Below, piece by piece: positions 1 to 8,070 of a stretch of DNA of 64,000 nucleotides. The notes below the pieces were generated by a model that saw only the letters and a program-made list of their open reading frames with translations, ran no database searches and had not been told where the DNA came from. How positions within the stretch are numbered: position 1 is the stretch's first letter; every line of letters begins with the position of its first letter. The translations under genes and the position numbers were made by a program. The stretch covers positions 1 through 64,000 of the forward strand of contig CAKVHY010000005.1 of assembly GCA_934754335.1 (NCBI GenBank), read 5' to 3'. This DNA comes from an uncultured Clostridia bacterium (lineage in GTDB: Bacteria > Bacillota > Clostridia > Christensenellales > UBA1242).

Positions 1-268
1 ACAAGTTCGCCCCTTCGGGCAGGTCGCAAACAAGTTGCTTCCGGCTTGGTCTAAAAACAGACTCACAGGTCTGTTTTCTTTACGAGTCGCCCCCCTTAGA
101 TCCACCAACTTTAACTAGGCGAAAACCTAGTTTTTTTTGATCTTCGTGGGTTCGAACAAGTTCGCCCCTTCGGGCAGGTCGCAAACAAGTTGCTTCCGGC
201 TTGGTCTAAAAACAGACTCACAGGTCTGTTTTTTTACGAGTCGCCCCCCCCCTTAGATCCGCCAACTA
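1..268. repeat. Two tandem copies of a structured GC-rich repeat, period 155 bp
   Basis: Bases 2-95 recur at 157-250 with only a few differences, mostly in homopolymer lengths; the first copy is cut by the window edge. Each copy holds a small hairpin around CCCCTTCGGG, then a hairpin AACAGAC/GTCTGTT followed by T residues in both directions, and ends near GATCC(A/G)CCAAC. The spacer carries an independent terminator and a GGGTTCGAA that resembles a tRNA T-loop, but no tRNA can be folded. A diverged copy in opposite orientation lies at 23404-23500. The hairpin with T-runs could end the minus-strand ABC/GNAT operon. The function is unknown. Confidence 0.8.
114..138 (+). terminator. Rho-independent terminator in the repeat spacer
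   Basis: ACTAGG and CCTAGT pair around the loop CGAAAA and are followed by eight or more T on the plus strand. It would end a transcript entering from left of the window, such as a tRNA or rRNA unit. Confidence 0.7.
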
Positions 269-275
269 AACACCT

Positions 276-818
276 TTATTTCAAATCTTTTTGCATTAAA
301 ATTAACTTTGCATATGTTCCGTCCGCATACTTAAATCCATTTTTAATGTAACCAGTTTCATAAAAGCCAAATTTTTTATACAAATGTCTTGCAGGTGCAT
401 TGTCTTCAACAACTTGGAGTTCTATTTGTTCAAAACCTACTTCTTTTGCCTTTTCTATTATTACTTTCATTATTTCACTAGCAATACCTAAACCCCAATA
501 TTTTTTTAATACGCTAACACCCATATCACATCTATGAGCCAACCTTGCCTTGTTTGATTTGGGTCCCAAATTACCACTACCAACAAGTTCACCATTTATC
601 TTCGCTGAAAAAATAAAATTTCGATTATTATTTAGTGTGCTTTGCACCCATTTCTCTTGACTGGTTTTTGTGGAGAGCCCGTCTTCTTCACCCATCGTTA
701 TAAATTTGCTTTCATAACGAATAGTGTTGGCATAATCTGCAAGTTCTTGTGCATCATCAATCGTAGGAGTTGAGATTGTTAAAATCTCACCATTTTTTAA
801 TTTTATTTTCTTCATCAT
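276..818 (-). CDS. GNAT-family N-acetyltransferase
   Basis: This 180-residue protein spans a single GNAT fold. The acetyl-CoA binding loop is visible as YWGLGIA (residues 107-113), and the C-terminal signature NAPARHLYKKFGF lies at 140-152, as in RimI- and PaiA-like enzymes. The acceptor (protein N-terminus, small amine or drug) cannot be told from the sequence. It is the last gene of a four-gene minus-strand operon with an ABC-2 exporter, 9 bp behind the second permease, so a link to detoxification or to the exported compound is possible. The start is an ATGATG pair preceded by AAAGGA; either ATG may be used. Confidence 0.85.
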   Translation of the reverse strand: MMKKIKLKNGEILTISTPTIDDAQELADYANTIRYESKFITMGEEDGLSTKTSQEKWVQSTLNNNRNFIFSAKINGELVGSGNLGPKSNKARLAHRCDMGVSVLKKYWGLGIASEIMKVIIEKAKEVGFEQIELQVVEDNAPARHLYKKFGFYETGYIKNGFKYADGTYAKLILMQKDLK

Positions 819-827
819 ATTAATCCT

Positions 828-1619
828 TTACAATCTCCCGCCCATAAGAGAGCCAGAATTGTATTTTTTAAGTCCATTATTAAATGAAACAAATGCGAGT
901 GCAACCCAAAGTACCGTTACTGCAATTGCTCCTAAAATCCACCAGATATTAGGTGTTAGGAAAAAGTATTGAACAGGAACGAATGTGTAAAAGAATGCTG
1001 GGATTAATGTAAATAATAATCCCTTAACAATTGTGTTAAAGATTGCAGGTGGATAATTTCCAACTTTGTTCATAGTGCTTTCAACCGATTTTGCAACAGC
1101 ATCTCCGCGCTTAATGTAAAAACAAAAACTTACATAAACGACATAAACAGAAACATAAACAAGTCCTGCCATTACAATTATGGGAGCCATTAACAAATAC
1201 CAGTACCATGGTGCACCAATAAGAGCAAGAACAACGAACGAATATAGTATATCTCCAATGGCGGATACTTCTGTTGAAGAACAACAAACATTAATTAAAA
1301 CGTTTTTTGGTTGTGTTAGAAAAACATCTAATTTGCCATCATAAACAGTATCTTTTATATTCCAAGCCCCAGCAAAAAAAGCATGAGCAACACCAAAACC
1401 ACCAGCGGCAACAGCCCATAGCATCATGGTTTCATTAAATCCATATCCCCCAATATTATCTACAAGTTGGAAGATAATATACCATTGAATGATAAAGAAT
1501 GCATCATTTAATATCATCATTATAATTTGCATAAAAAATGATGATTTATATTTCCATTCTTTTTTCAAATTTAATTTAAAGTAACTAAATATCAATTTTA
1601 AATTATTTTTAACCGCCAT
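828..1619 (-). CDS. ABC-2 type transporter permease (DUF990-like)
   Basis: This 263-residue polytopic membrane protein has about six hydrophobic segments and ends in a short basic tail. Size and pattern fit the ABC-2 permeases that occur as adjacent pairs with one ATPase. Its ATG lies inside the end of the upstream permease gene (11-bp overlap) and is preceded by AAGGTG, so the two are probably translationally coupled. It would pair with the other permease to form the channel of an exporter driven by the ATPase at 2399-3376. The substrate is unknown. Confidence 0.8.
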   Translation of the reverse strand: MAVKNNLKLIFSYFKLNLKKEWKYKSSFFMQIIMMILNDAFFIIQWYIIFQLVDNIGGYGFNETMMLWAVAAGGFGVAHAFFAGAWNIKDTVYDGKLDVFLTQPKNVLINVCCSSTEVSAIGDILYSFVVLALIGAPWYWYLLMAPIIVMAGLVYVSVYVVYVSFCFYIKRGDAVAKSVESTMNKVGNYPPAIFNTIVKGLLFTLIPAFFYTFVPVQYFFLTPNIWWILGAIAVTVLWVALAFVSFNNGLKKYNSGSLMGGRL

Positions 1620-2406
1620 TTACATTCACCTTCTTTGTTCCTAATTTGTAAAACATTACACCCAAACCAACAAAAACTGCAATGTATGCGACCTGTGACA
1701 CACTTACCTTTAAAAACAAATCCCAAGAAAAGTTTGCCATAAGTTTGCAAGGTCCACTCATCATTGCATACACTGGACTATATTCAATAAACGGTTGCAA
1801 CCATGTTGGGAAAAACTCTGGTGGAAAGAATAATCCAAATAACATTTGAAATTTTTGTATAATCCATGTAAATGGTGTTGCTTCTTCAATCCAGAACGAC
1901 AAAAGACCTACCGAGCCATAGATGATACAAGTTAAAAACACTGCAAGTAGTAAACTAATAAGCAATGGTATTACATAAGCAACACTAAAATTTGGGATAG
2001 GGCCAAGTAGAATTAATCCTATTATAATTCCTGTTGGAACAAGAAATATAAGTTTCCACATAATAGCACCTATTTGCGTACACACTTGATAAGTAAAATA
2101 ATTGTAGGGTTTATTTAGTTGATATGCAATTTTGCCAGATTTAATATCTTTGCCAAATTCACGAGTAACACCTCTAGCATTAACAGAGTACATTAAAACT
2201 TCCGCCATTATCATATACCAAATCATCATTTGTATAGTGTAGCCATGAATTAAAGTGCCACCGCCATCACCACCATAGATAAATTGCCATAATTGCTGAA
2301 ATATGTAAATGATAACAATAAAAGACACAACAGAAGTAAGAGAGTTTACAATCGTTTTACTCTCTTGACGAAAACTTGTTCTGTATATGCTTAAATATTT
2401 ATTCAT
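1609..2406 (-). CDS. ABC-2 type transporter permease (DUF990-like)
   Basis: This 265-residue membrane protein has about six predicted transmembrane segments and is the first of two consecutive permeases. It overlaps the ATPase gene upstream by 8 bp and the second permease downstream by 11 bp, the arrangement of a heteromeric ABC-2 exporter. The two permeases match in length but are clearly diverged, which suggests a heterodimer. Its N-terminus contains the soluble stretch YRTSFRQESK before the first membrane segment. No substrate can be inferred. Confidence 0.8.
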   Translation of the reverse strand: MNKYLSIYRTSFRQESKTIVNSLTSVVSFIVIIYIFQQLWQFIYGGDGGGTLIHGYTIQMMIWYMIMAEVLMYSVNARGVTREFGKDIKSGKIAYQLNKPYNYFTYQVCTQIGAIMWKLIFLVPTGIIIGLILLGPIPNFSVAYVIPLLISLLLAVFLTCIIYGSVGLLSFWIEEATPFTWIIQKFQMLFGLFFPPEFFPTWLQPFIEYSPVYAMMSGPCKLMANFSWDLFLKVSVSQVAYIAVFVGLGVMFYKLGTKKVNVNGG

Positions 2407-3376
2407 CTTTACCTCTGTATATATTTTTTATAATTTCTTCTAATGGCTCACTAGAAATTGTAATATCTTGCAAATCATCGGCTTTAAACAATCCCATAAG
2501 TTCGTCCATCGTTGTTTTGTTCATATCAACTTCAATTTTGTATAATGTGTCTTTTGCTTTAATGACTTTTATTCCGTCTTTTTCTGGTATCTTTACATTC
2601 TTTTTTAGGTTAACTTCCACAATCTTTTTATTTAAGTGATGATATTTCAAATTTCTCATACTATCATCAAGAACAATTTTACCATCATTGATTATGATAA
2701 CTCTTTTACAGACCTCTTCTATATCTCCAACATCGTGTGAAGTAAAGAATATTGTGGTGCCAAGTTCCTTGTTTATTTTTTTTATAAGTTTACGCAAGGT
2801 TTCTTTTGCTATAGGATCTAGACCTATTGTAGGCTCGTCAAAAAATAGCATTTTAGGATTGTGGAGAAGAGATGCCACCATTTCACATTTCATTCTTTGC
2901 CCCAAACTTAAACTTTTTACTGGTTGATTAATAAACTCTTTAATTTCAAATAGGTTAGATAATTCTTCAATTCTTTTTTCTAGGTCGGCTTTTTTAATAT
3001 CATAAATTGAGCCAAAGAATTTAAAGTTCTCCATTGCGCTTAAATGCACCCATAATTGCTCTTTTTGACCAAACACAGAACCAATTTGGTAAGAAAGTTT
3101 TACTCTTTCTTTGCCAGGATTAAGCCCCAACACCTTAACATCTCCACTTGTAGGATACAAAATCCCAGTAAGCATTTTGATAGTGGTGGATTTTCCAGCA
3201 CCATTTGGACCAATAAATGCAAGTGCTTCTCCTTCTTCTACAGAAAAACTTATCCCATCTACGGCATTTTTAATTTGTTTCTCTTTTTTGAAAAGATATT
3301 TTTTACCATTTGGTTTAAGTTTTCTTTTCTTAGTTACAAATTCCTTTCTTAAATTGTTTACTTCTATTACTTTCAT
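2399..3376 (-). CDS. ABC transporter ATP-binding protein
   Basis: A 325-residue nucleotide-binding subunit. Walker A is GPNGAGKS (56-63), the signature is LSLGQRMKCE (156-165), Walker B with the catalytic Glu is MLFFDEPT (176-183), and the H-loop His is H214. A C-terminal extension of about 80 residues follows, as in ABC-2 exporter ATPases of the DrrA/CcmA-like group. A basic insert near residues 17-35 (many Lys) separates the first strand from the core. AAAGGA precedes the ATG. It is the first gene of the exporter operon and overlaps its permease, so it energises that exporter. Confidence 0.92.
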   Translation of the reverse strand: MKVIEVNNLRKEFVTKKRKLKPNGKKYLFKKEKQIKNAVDGISFSVEEGEALAFIGPNGAGKSTTIKMLTGILYPTSGDVKVLGLNPGKERVKLSYQIGSVFGQKEQLWVHLSAMENFKFFGSIYDIKKADLEKRIEELSNLFEIKEFINQPVKSLSLGQRMKCEMVASLLHNPKMLFFDEPTIGLDPIAKETLRKLIKKINKELGTTIFFTSHDVGDIEEVCKRVIIINDGKIVLDDSMRNLKYHHLNKKIVEVNLKKNVKIPEKDGIKVIKAKDTLYKIEVDMNKTTMDELMGLFKADDLQDITISSEPLEEIIKNIYRGKDE

Positions 3377-3483
3377 AATTCTTATCCTTTTATTTATTTT
3401 TTTAATTAGTTAGTTATTTTGAATGAGTTTAGTAAATTATAACACACGTCAATAAAAACCATATTGATTTTTTGTTTGTTTAA

Positions 3484-3514
3484 CAAAAAAAAGTACCAAC
3501 TTTTGCGTTGGTAC
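3484..3514 (-). terminator. Terminator of the microprotein gene
   Basis: On the minus strand GGTACCAAC and GTTGGTAC pair around GCAAAA and are followed by eight T. It lies about 50 bp after the stop of the 35-residue reading frame. Confidence 0.85.
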
Positions 3515-3561
3515 CTTTAAATTCACTATTATTTCTTAAAACTTTTACTTTGTAATTTATG

Positions 3562-3669
3562 TTAAGAGATACTATTAAACTTATTTTCACCCACACAAAA
3601 GGAATGTCTATCGTAATCGACAGCCATAAAATATGAATTTGAGTTTTGTGTAGGCATTAAAATTCTCAT
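3562..3669 (-). CDS. 35-residue microprotein of unknown function
   Basis: A short frame beginning MRILMPTQNSNSYF and ending ENKFNSIS. Support comes from context: a strong AGGAG ribosome binding site 7 nt before the ATG, a perfect intrinsic terminator just downstream, and a separate position between two unrelated transcription units. The peptide has no membrane segment and no signal peptide; it contains one Cys and a motif AVDYDRHSF. I do not recognise it. It could also be a leader or regulatory peptide, or a chance frame, but the SD, frame and terminator together make expression likely. Confidence 0.55.
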   Translation of the reverse strand: MRILMPTQNSNSYFMAVDYDRHSFCVGENKFNSIS

Positions 3670-3785
3670 ATCTTTTCTCCTAATTATTTTTGAGTGTAAC
3701 ATATAAAAACGCAAATTGCAATATTTTTTTCAAAAAACTAACAAAAAAATAGCACTGGTTTCCTCGTGCTATTTTTATTTTAAAC

Positions 3786-4043
3786 CTATTTAGATTTATT
3801 CCAACGTTTTAAAGTTGGGAAAAGTTTTTCACAATATTCCTTCATTTGTGCATTAGACATTCCCGCTTGCGCACCATATTTTGCACATTTATCTATATAT
3901 GCTTCCATGTCAACATCGTCGGTGAATTTACCATTCTTAACGCAATATTTACAATATTCTTGATCTTTACTTCCATCTAACTTTTCCGCCATCATGCTTT
4001 CATCTGACATTGGCATTCCGCAACTTTGACACCTTTTTTCCAT
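3786..4043 (-). CDS. Zinc-ribbon protein (putative zinc ribbon family)
   Basis: An 85-residue cytosolic protein with a four-cysteine zinc ribbon: C5-x2-C8 (RCQSCGMPM) and C31-x2-C34 (YCKYC), then a helical tail containing MSNAQMKEYCEKLFP. This matches the small zinc-ribbon family (PF12674-like) found alone or fused to AraC-type effector-binding domains. It probably binds Zn and takes part in protein or nucleic-acid contacts; no exact role is known. The chosen ATG has GGGAG 8 nt upstream; a longer frame starting 15 bp earlier would bury that site in the coding region. Confidence 0.8.
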   Translation of the reverse strand: MEKRCQSCGMPMSDESMMAEKLDGSKDQEYCKYCVKNGKFTDDVDMEAYIDKCAKYGAQAGMSNAQMKEYCEKLFPTLKRWNKSK

Positions 4044-4107
4044 GAACAAATCTCCCATTAAATTTATATATACTTTAAATTGTTTTTAAGTAAAAGTCAA
4101 GAGGTTC

Positions 4108-4272
4108 ATGAGTTTATTAAAACCACTTATCTTTTCCAACATTACATTCTTAGATAAATTAAACTCACTTCATCTACAAATAAAAAGACATTACAAACTT
4201 AAAAAAACACTAATCAAACTAGCAGATATTTTTGACGTTTCTTTAGACGAACTAGTGGGAAGAGATTTTTAA
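4108..4272 (+). pseudogene. Truncated XRE-type HTH gene remnant
   Basis: This 54-codon open frame has AGAGG just before the ATG. Its last 20 or so codons (LIKLADIFDVSLDELVGRDF) are the typical C-terminal end of Cro/CI-type HTH domains, but the recognition-helix part that should precede them is missing and is replaced by unrelated, Lys/Leu-rich sequence. It looks like a regulator that lost its middle by deletion or frameshift. Intact relatives of this type sit 1.3 kb downstream. A functional 54-residue protein cannot be excluded. Confidence 0.55.
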
Positions 4273-4276
4273 ACAG

Positions 4277-4302
4277 AAAAAAGAACCCGCTATAGGTTCT
4301 TC
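4277..4302 (-). terminator. Terminator of the collagen-like gene
   Basis: On the minus strand AAGAACC and GGGTTCTT pair around a six-base loop and run into TTTTTT, 16 bp after the collagen-like stop codon. Confidence 0.8.
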
Positions 4303-4317
4303 AATCAAACTTTAACC

Positions 4318-5193
4318 TTAATTCAATTTCCTTACAATCATCGTAACAAGCGGAGTTGTGAAATAAGAATTGGTTAAAGTTTTATTTTTATTTCCGCCAT
4401 AAATTTTCATTGAGTTTTTATGCAAATTTACAAGTTCATAATGAGTTTGAGTATTTACAACTTGCAAAATGCCTAGCCCCATAACATTATGTGGAGCGTC
4501 ATTAAAACTCCAATCGTTTGTGCCAATATAAACTTCGTCTGCACCTTCTGCCCTAAATCCAACAGAAACAAAATCCGTGTTAGGGTCAAAAGGATAATCT
4601 GTTGTGACAATATGCCCATTAAAATTAAAAATAATTTCATATGCACCAATTTCATTAAATGTTATTGTGTCATCGTTGGGATAAAGCGTTACTAAATCCA
4701 ACGCAGTATATGTGTTGATAGTTCTAAGTGGCAATCTTCCACCGCTAACAATCTCCAAGCCTTCTTCTGGCACCTCAATTGACGGATCTCTTAGAGCAAC
4801 TATATATGCCACCTTTATGCGATTTGGACCCGGGTCACCCTTCTCACCTTTCTCACCACGTGCTCCACGCTCGCCCATATCCCCTTTCTCGCCCGCATCG
4901 CCTTTTTCTCCCTGGTCTCCTTTATCGCCTTTAGGACCTTGAAACGGACCTTCATTAGACCAAGAGCCTTTTTCTTTCTCATAAACATAGATTATTTTAG
5001 GATTATTCTCTCCCACTAAATAAACTGTGCCATTATCTGCAGTTTCAGGCAAGTTTTCCACTCTATCCACAAAACCATCAATCTGAAGCCCTTTCCCTGT
5101 TACTCCCCTTGGACCTTGCGGGCCAACTAAATATCTAACTTGCTGAGTATTTTCATAACAACAATGCTTATTGCAAAAATTAAAACAACACAT
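4318..5193 (-). CDS. Collagen-like Gly-X-Y repeat protein (probable spore surface protein)
   Basis: A 291-residue protein. It has a Cys-rich N-terminus (MCCFNFCNKHCCYEN), a short Gly-X-Y run (GPQGPRGVTG), a small globular stretch, a longer Gly-X-Y run of about a dozen triplets (GPKGDKGDQGEKGDAGEKG and onward), and a C-terminal beta-rich domain of about 170 residues. There is no signal peptide. Family knowledge: in spore formers such proteins, with Cys-rich N-termini and a C-terminal trimerisation domain like BclA, coat the spore surface. The gerA operon in the same window supports that setting. The ATG chosen has AGGAG at optimal spacing; a TTG-started longer frame would include that site. 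Confidence 0.8.
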   Translation of the reverse strand: MCCFNFCNKHCCYENTQQVRYLVGPQGPRGVTGKGLQIDGFVDRVENLPETADNGTVYLVGENNPKIIYVYEKEKGSWSNEGPFQGPKGDKGDQGEKGDAGEKGDMGERGARGEKGEKGDPGPNRIKVAYIVALRDPSIEVPEEGLEIVSGGRLPLRTINTYTALDLVTLYPNDDTITFNEIGAYEIIFNFNGHIVTTDYPFDPNTDFVSVGFRAEGADEVYIGTNDWSFNDAPHNVMGLGILQVVNTQTHYELVNLHKNSMKIYGGNKNKTLTNSYFTTPLVTMIVRKLN

Positions 5194-5258
5194 ATTTTTC
5201 TCCTTTAGTAACAATATTTCAGTTTATGTTAAAAATGAGAAAAGGGTTAAAACACACT

Positions 5259-5459
5259 TCATTTATTGATTAACTGCTTTACTTCAATATCCATTGTTCT
5301 TGCAATTTTTAACAATGTTATAATTTCAAGTGAATCTTCATTTATTACTTTGTTAAAACTTTTGATGCTAATTTTATTTTCTTTGCAGAATTTTGATTTA
5401 CTTATCTTATGATTTTTTAAATACAACAATATTAATTCTTTTTTGACTTTATTTGCCAT
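5259..5459 (-). CDS. Small HTH-like protein
   Basis: A 66-residue basic protein with the helix pattern of a minimal Cro/CI-type DNA-binding domain: HKISKSKFCKENKISIKSF forms the helix-turn-helix core and LEIITLLKIARTMDIEVKQLI its C-terminal helices. It is monocistronic, with GGAG ahead of the ATG. It probably acts as a repressor on its own or a nearby promoter, for example that of the divergent XRE pair 115 bp away. Sequence similarity to the neighbouring XRE genes is weak. Confidence 0.6.
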   Translation of the reverse strand: MANKVKKELILLYLKNHKISKSKFCKENKISIKSFNKVINEDSLEIITLLKIARTMDIEVKQLINK

Positions 5460-5573
5460 AATACTCTCCAACTGTTTGGAAATTTTTGATTTATTCTATA
5501 GTATACCACTTACACTAGTACGCAGTCAAACAATTGCAAATAATAAGTTTTATAATTTTCTTAAGGATTAATT

Positions 5574-5792
5574 ATGAAAACAACGACGGAAATTTTTGCA
5601 GAACGTTTTAAAGAGTTGCGAGAAGAAAAAGGCATTTCAATAAGAAAACTATCTAAAGACCTTCATATTGCAGATGCGGCAATCGGAAGATGGGAACGTG
5701 GTTTGCGAGCACCTAGCATCGACTCACTTGTGATTGTGGCAGATTATTTTGGCGTTACAACTGATTACTTACTAGGACTTGAAGATTATTAA
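5574..5792 (+). CDS. XRE-family regulator, first of a tandem pair
   Basis: A 72-residue protein that is only a HTH_3-type domain: FKELREEKGISIRKLSKDL, then the recognition region AAIGRWERGLRAPSIDSL, then the closing helix IVADYFGVTTDYLLGLEDY. It probably binds DNA as a dimer. It is followed 13 bp later by a 72-residue paralogue, and the two end in the same residues. AAGGAT precedes the ATG. The divergent HTH gene at 5259-5459 lies just upstream. Confidence 0.85.
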   Translation: MKTTTEIFAERFKELREEKGISIRKLSKDLHIADAAIGRWERGLRAPSIDSLVIVADYFGVTTDYLLGLEDY

Positions 5793-5805
5793 TTTAAAGG
5801 ATAAT

Positions 5806-6024
5806 ATGAGCGATTTAGGAAAAATCTTTGGCGAAAGAGTTAAAGAATTAAGAGAAGATAAAGGTATTTCAATCAGAATGTTAGCAAAAGAAATTAATAT
5901 TGCTCATTCCGCTATTGCGAGATGGGAGAATGGAACCAAACTTCCAAGCGTGGAATCTGTGGTGATTGTGGCAGATTATTTTGGCGTTACAACCGATTAT
6001 TTACTAGGACTTGAAGACTATTAA
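5806..6024 (+). CDS. XRE-family regulator, second of a tandem pair
   Basis: A 72-residue HTH_3-type regulator, equal in length to the preceding gene and sharing most of its residues, including the C-terminal 18 (VADYFGVTTDYLLGLEDY) and a nearly identical 3' DNA end. Most differences lie in the helices before and within the recognition region (HSAIARWENGTKLPSVES), so the pair may have split operator specificity. The ATG with AAAGGA upstream was chosen; an upstream ATG would start inside the stop region of the first copy. It converges with the DUF421 gene and overlaps it by 4 bp. Confidence 0.85.
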   Translation: MSDLGKIFGERVKELREDKGISIRMLAKEINIAHSAIARWENGTKLPSVESVVIVADYFGVTTDYLLGLEDY

Positions 6025-6713
6025 GGCTTTATTTTATAATGGACTTTGAAAGAGTTTGACTCAGCAAGATATTCTAAAAGCAAGATATTTTTTATCTGCT
6101 TTTTCTTTTTTATATTCAATTTTTTACAGAGCCAAGAGAAATCCTTATTCAATTGTTTTAAAGCATCTTTACAAATCTTGCCATCAACTATCAAATATGT
6201 AGACGGCGATGCTTTTTTGATTTCAAGTTTTTTAAAATCTTTTGCCACTGATGGTCTTTCTTCCCCTTTAGGCAAAACACTTATTGCTCCATTATTTTCA
6301 AAGTAAACATAGCCAACTGAGTTTAAATCAAAATAACCTTTTTCTCTGCAAAGACCAAGCAAATCATTTACATCTAATTTAGATTTTTTTAAATTTTTAT
6401 AGTTTATCTCACCATTTTCCACCACCACAATTTCTTTGCCCTTTAAAATATCTTTTAGAAAAGGAGTTTTCCTTTCTAAAATATCTACAAACGAAGATAA
6501 AACAAAGAACACGCCCATTCCAATGGCGTAATAATACCACGGATTATCTGCATCAGTACACCAATCTGACGCCACGCTTCCAATACTAATTCCTATAACA
6601 TAATCCACCACAGTTAGTTGTGCAACCTGCTTTTTGCCAAGCAATTTTGAAATAACGAAAAGATAGATAAAAGAAAATATAGAATTTAACAAAACCCGAA
6701 TAGCATCTGGCAT
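6021..6713 (-). CDS. DUF421 / YetF-family membrane protein
   Basis: A 230-residue protein with three N-terminal hydrophobic segments, the characteristic VVDYVIGISIGSVAS stretch, and a soluble C-terminal domain with KGKEIVVVENGEI and DVNDLLGLCREKGYFDL, all typical of the DUF421 family (B. subtilis YetF/YdfS group, linked to spore or envelope properties). The start with GGAG 7 nt upstream was preferred over an ATG 12 bp earlier. Its 3' end overlaps the convergent XRE gene by 4 bp. The exact function is not known. Confidence 0.85.
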   Translation of the reverse strand: MPDAIRVLLNSIFSFIYLFVISKLLGKKQVAQLTVVDYVIGISIGSVASDWCTDADNPWYYYAIGMGVFFVLSSFVDILERKTPFLKDILKGKEIVVVENGEINYKNLKKSKLDVNDLLGLCREKGYFDLNSVGYVYFENNGAISVLPKGEERPSVAKDFKKLEIKKASPSTYLIVDGKICKDALKQLNKDFSWLCKKLNIKKKKQIKNILLLEYLAESNSFKVHYKIKP

Positions 6714-6771
6714 AACACACTCCATTTAAAACTTTTATTTTAGTTTGTTATTAACTATATTTTTTATACAA

Positions 6772-6804
6772 AAAAACCTTCTAATGACTTTTCATTAAAA
6801 GGTT
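6772..6804 (-). terminator. Terminator of the 6812-7899 gene pair
   Basis: On the minus strand AACCTT...TAATG and CATTA..AAGGTT pair and are followed by seven T, 8 bp after the stop at 6812. Confidence 0.8.
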
Positions 6805-6811
6805 TAGTTTA

Positions 6812-7087
6812 CTATTTTTCATCGTCTACAATTTTAATATTATATTTAGTTAGAAGCGAAGATTTTAACTTTTCATTGAAGTTTGAACGAAGTTTTGTTG
6901 CAAGATAATCGTTTGCCACTTTTTGAATTTTATATCCATCATCATTATTTTCAATTTTAATTATTTCAATTTGCTTCCAATCAATTAAATTTAATATCAT
7001 TGCATATTGTTCACCACTTTCGGTTTCCATAATTTCAACAACTAAAAATGGAACATTCCCTATCAAAAACACATCATTTTTATTCAT
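6812..7087 (-). CDS. Hypothetical protein, 91 residues
   Basis: A small soluble protein with alternating beta strands (VFLIGNVPFLVVEIM, YAMILNLIDWKQIEIIKI) and a C-terminal helix rich in Lys. I do not recognise the family. It lies 11 bp behind the gene at 7099-7899, has AAGGAA ahead of its ATG, and shares that gene's terminator, so the two form an operon. The short beta-rich start resembles small SH3-like barrels only in general pattern. Confidence 0.65.
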   Translation of the reverse strand: MNKNDVFLIGNVPFLVVEIMETESGEQYAMILNLIDWKQIEIIKIENNDDGYKIQKVANDYLATKLRSNFNEKLKSSLLTKYNIKIVDDEK

Positions 7088-7098
7088 ATCTTCATTCC

Positions 7099-7899
7099 TT
7101 AATTCTTTGTATCCATATTTTCATCAAAAAGATCGTTCATTTCTCTAAGCCAATCTCTTCCTTCACGACGAGTACTTTCTCTAAGGTCTTTTACTGAAAT
7201 ATCAAGCGTGGCTTCACTAGGATTTCCATCAACATTTCCAGCCCCCTCAATATTTCTTTGCATTCGATTAAATCTTGCATTGTCGTTATCCTTTATTGCT
7301 TTAGGATTTTCCAGAACCTGAGCATATTGATCCATCATTTCATCATTTTCATCGGCCACATAACCCAAATTTCTATATAGCCCTTCTTGTTTTTTCTCTT
7401 CTTCTTTTGCCCGACTTGCTTTAAAAGCGCCCCTTGCAACCATAACCAAAGCACCTATTCCGCAAACCGCAAATAAAGCGGGACTTATAGGATCTGGTTC
7501 TAGTTTAAATGCTGGCTCATTTGCCACCCATGTAGTTAATAAACTACACACTCCTGCAATACCTAATCCAGTATACATTTCAAGTTTTGCCCTATCAAAA
7601 ACATCTCGCGTAAAATTAATTTTACTTCGAACTTTCTCCATCATGCATTCAATTATCGAATCAAATCTTCTTCCATTCTGAATTCTTTTTTCAGCATCTT
7701 CATAAGCAGTTGCACCAGGAATCATATCAAAAATTTCATTCAATTCCTTTTTATCTTCTTTACTAATCTTAACAGGTTCGCCTGCAATAAACATACGTAT
7801 TCTTTCAGCGGAATCCACTGTATCATCCACTTCTGCATTAGGAGTTGTTTCAGAAATATACTTTCCAGTGTCTAGAATCCAAGGATTTTTAGTTTTCAT
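7099..7899 (-). CDS. Hypothetical protein with two membrane segments
   Basis: A 266-residue protein. The soluble N-terminal half (1-105) is acidic and helical; two hydrophobic segments follow at about 109-127 and 138-157, then a basic stretch KASRAKEEEKKQ and a charged C-terminal half. This hairpin-like topology puts both soluble parts on the same side of the membrane, probably the cytoplasm. There are no recognisable catalytic motifs and I do not know the family. It is the first gene of a two-gene operon and is divergent from asnS; AAGGTGG precedes the ATG. Confidence 0.65.
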   Translation of the reverse strand: MKTKNPWILDTGKYISETTPNAEVDDTVDSAERIRMFIAGEPVKISKEDKKELNEIFDMIPGATAYEDAEKRIQNGRRFDSIIECMMEKVRSKINFTRDVFDRAKLEMYTGLGIAGVCSLLTTWVANEPAFKLEPDPISPALFAVCGIGALVMVARGAFKASRAKEEEKKQEGLYRNLGYVADENDEMMDQYAQVLENPKAIKDNDNARFNRMQRNIEGAGNVDGNPSEATLDISVKDLRESTRREGRDWLREMNDLFDENMDTKN

Positions 7900-8070
7900 T
7901 TTCTATACCACCTTTTCCAAATTATTCTAATTATATTATATCACAATGCATAAAATTTTTCAAGTTTTTAGCCATATAACTCAATAATATTGCAGAAATT
8001 TAGGCAAAAAGTCTTTTAAAACCGAAAAAATTAGTGTATAATGTGAACATATTAATTAAGGAGATGTACT

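Noticed and set aside
1..268. Possible tRNA or CRISPR array at the window start
   Set aside because: A T-loop-like GGGTTCGAA and CCA-like ends are present, but no cloverleaf folds; two copies with a 155-bp period and no short unique spacers do not make a CRISPR array.
4712..4942. Plus-strand frame opposite the collagen-like gene
   Set aside because: It is the mirror image of the Gly-X-Y repeats, whose complement also lacks stops.
7900..8070. T-box leader for asnS
   Set aside because: The promoter-like -10 box leaves only about 25 bases of leader, and no T-box sequence or terminator is present.
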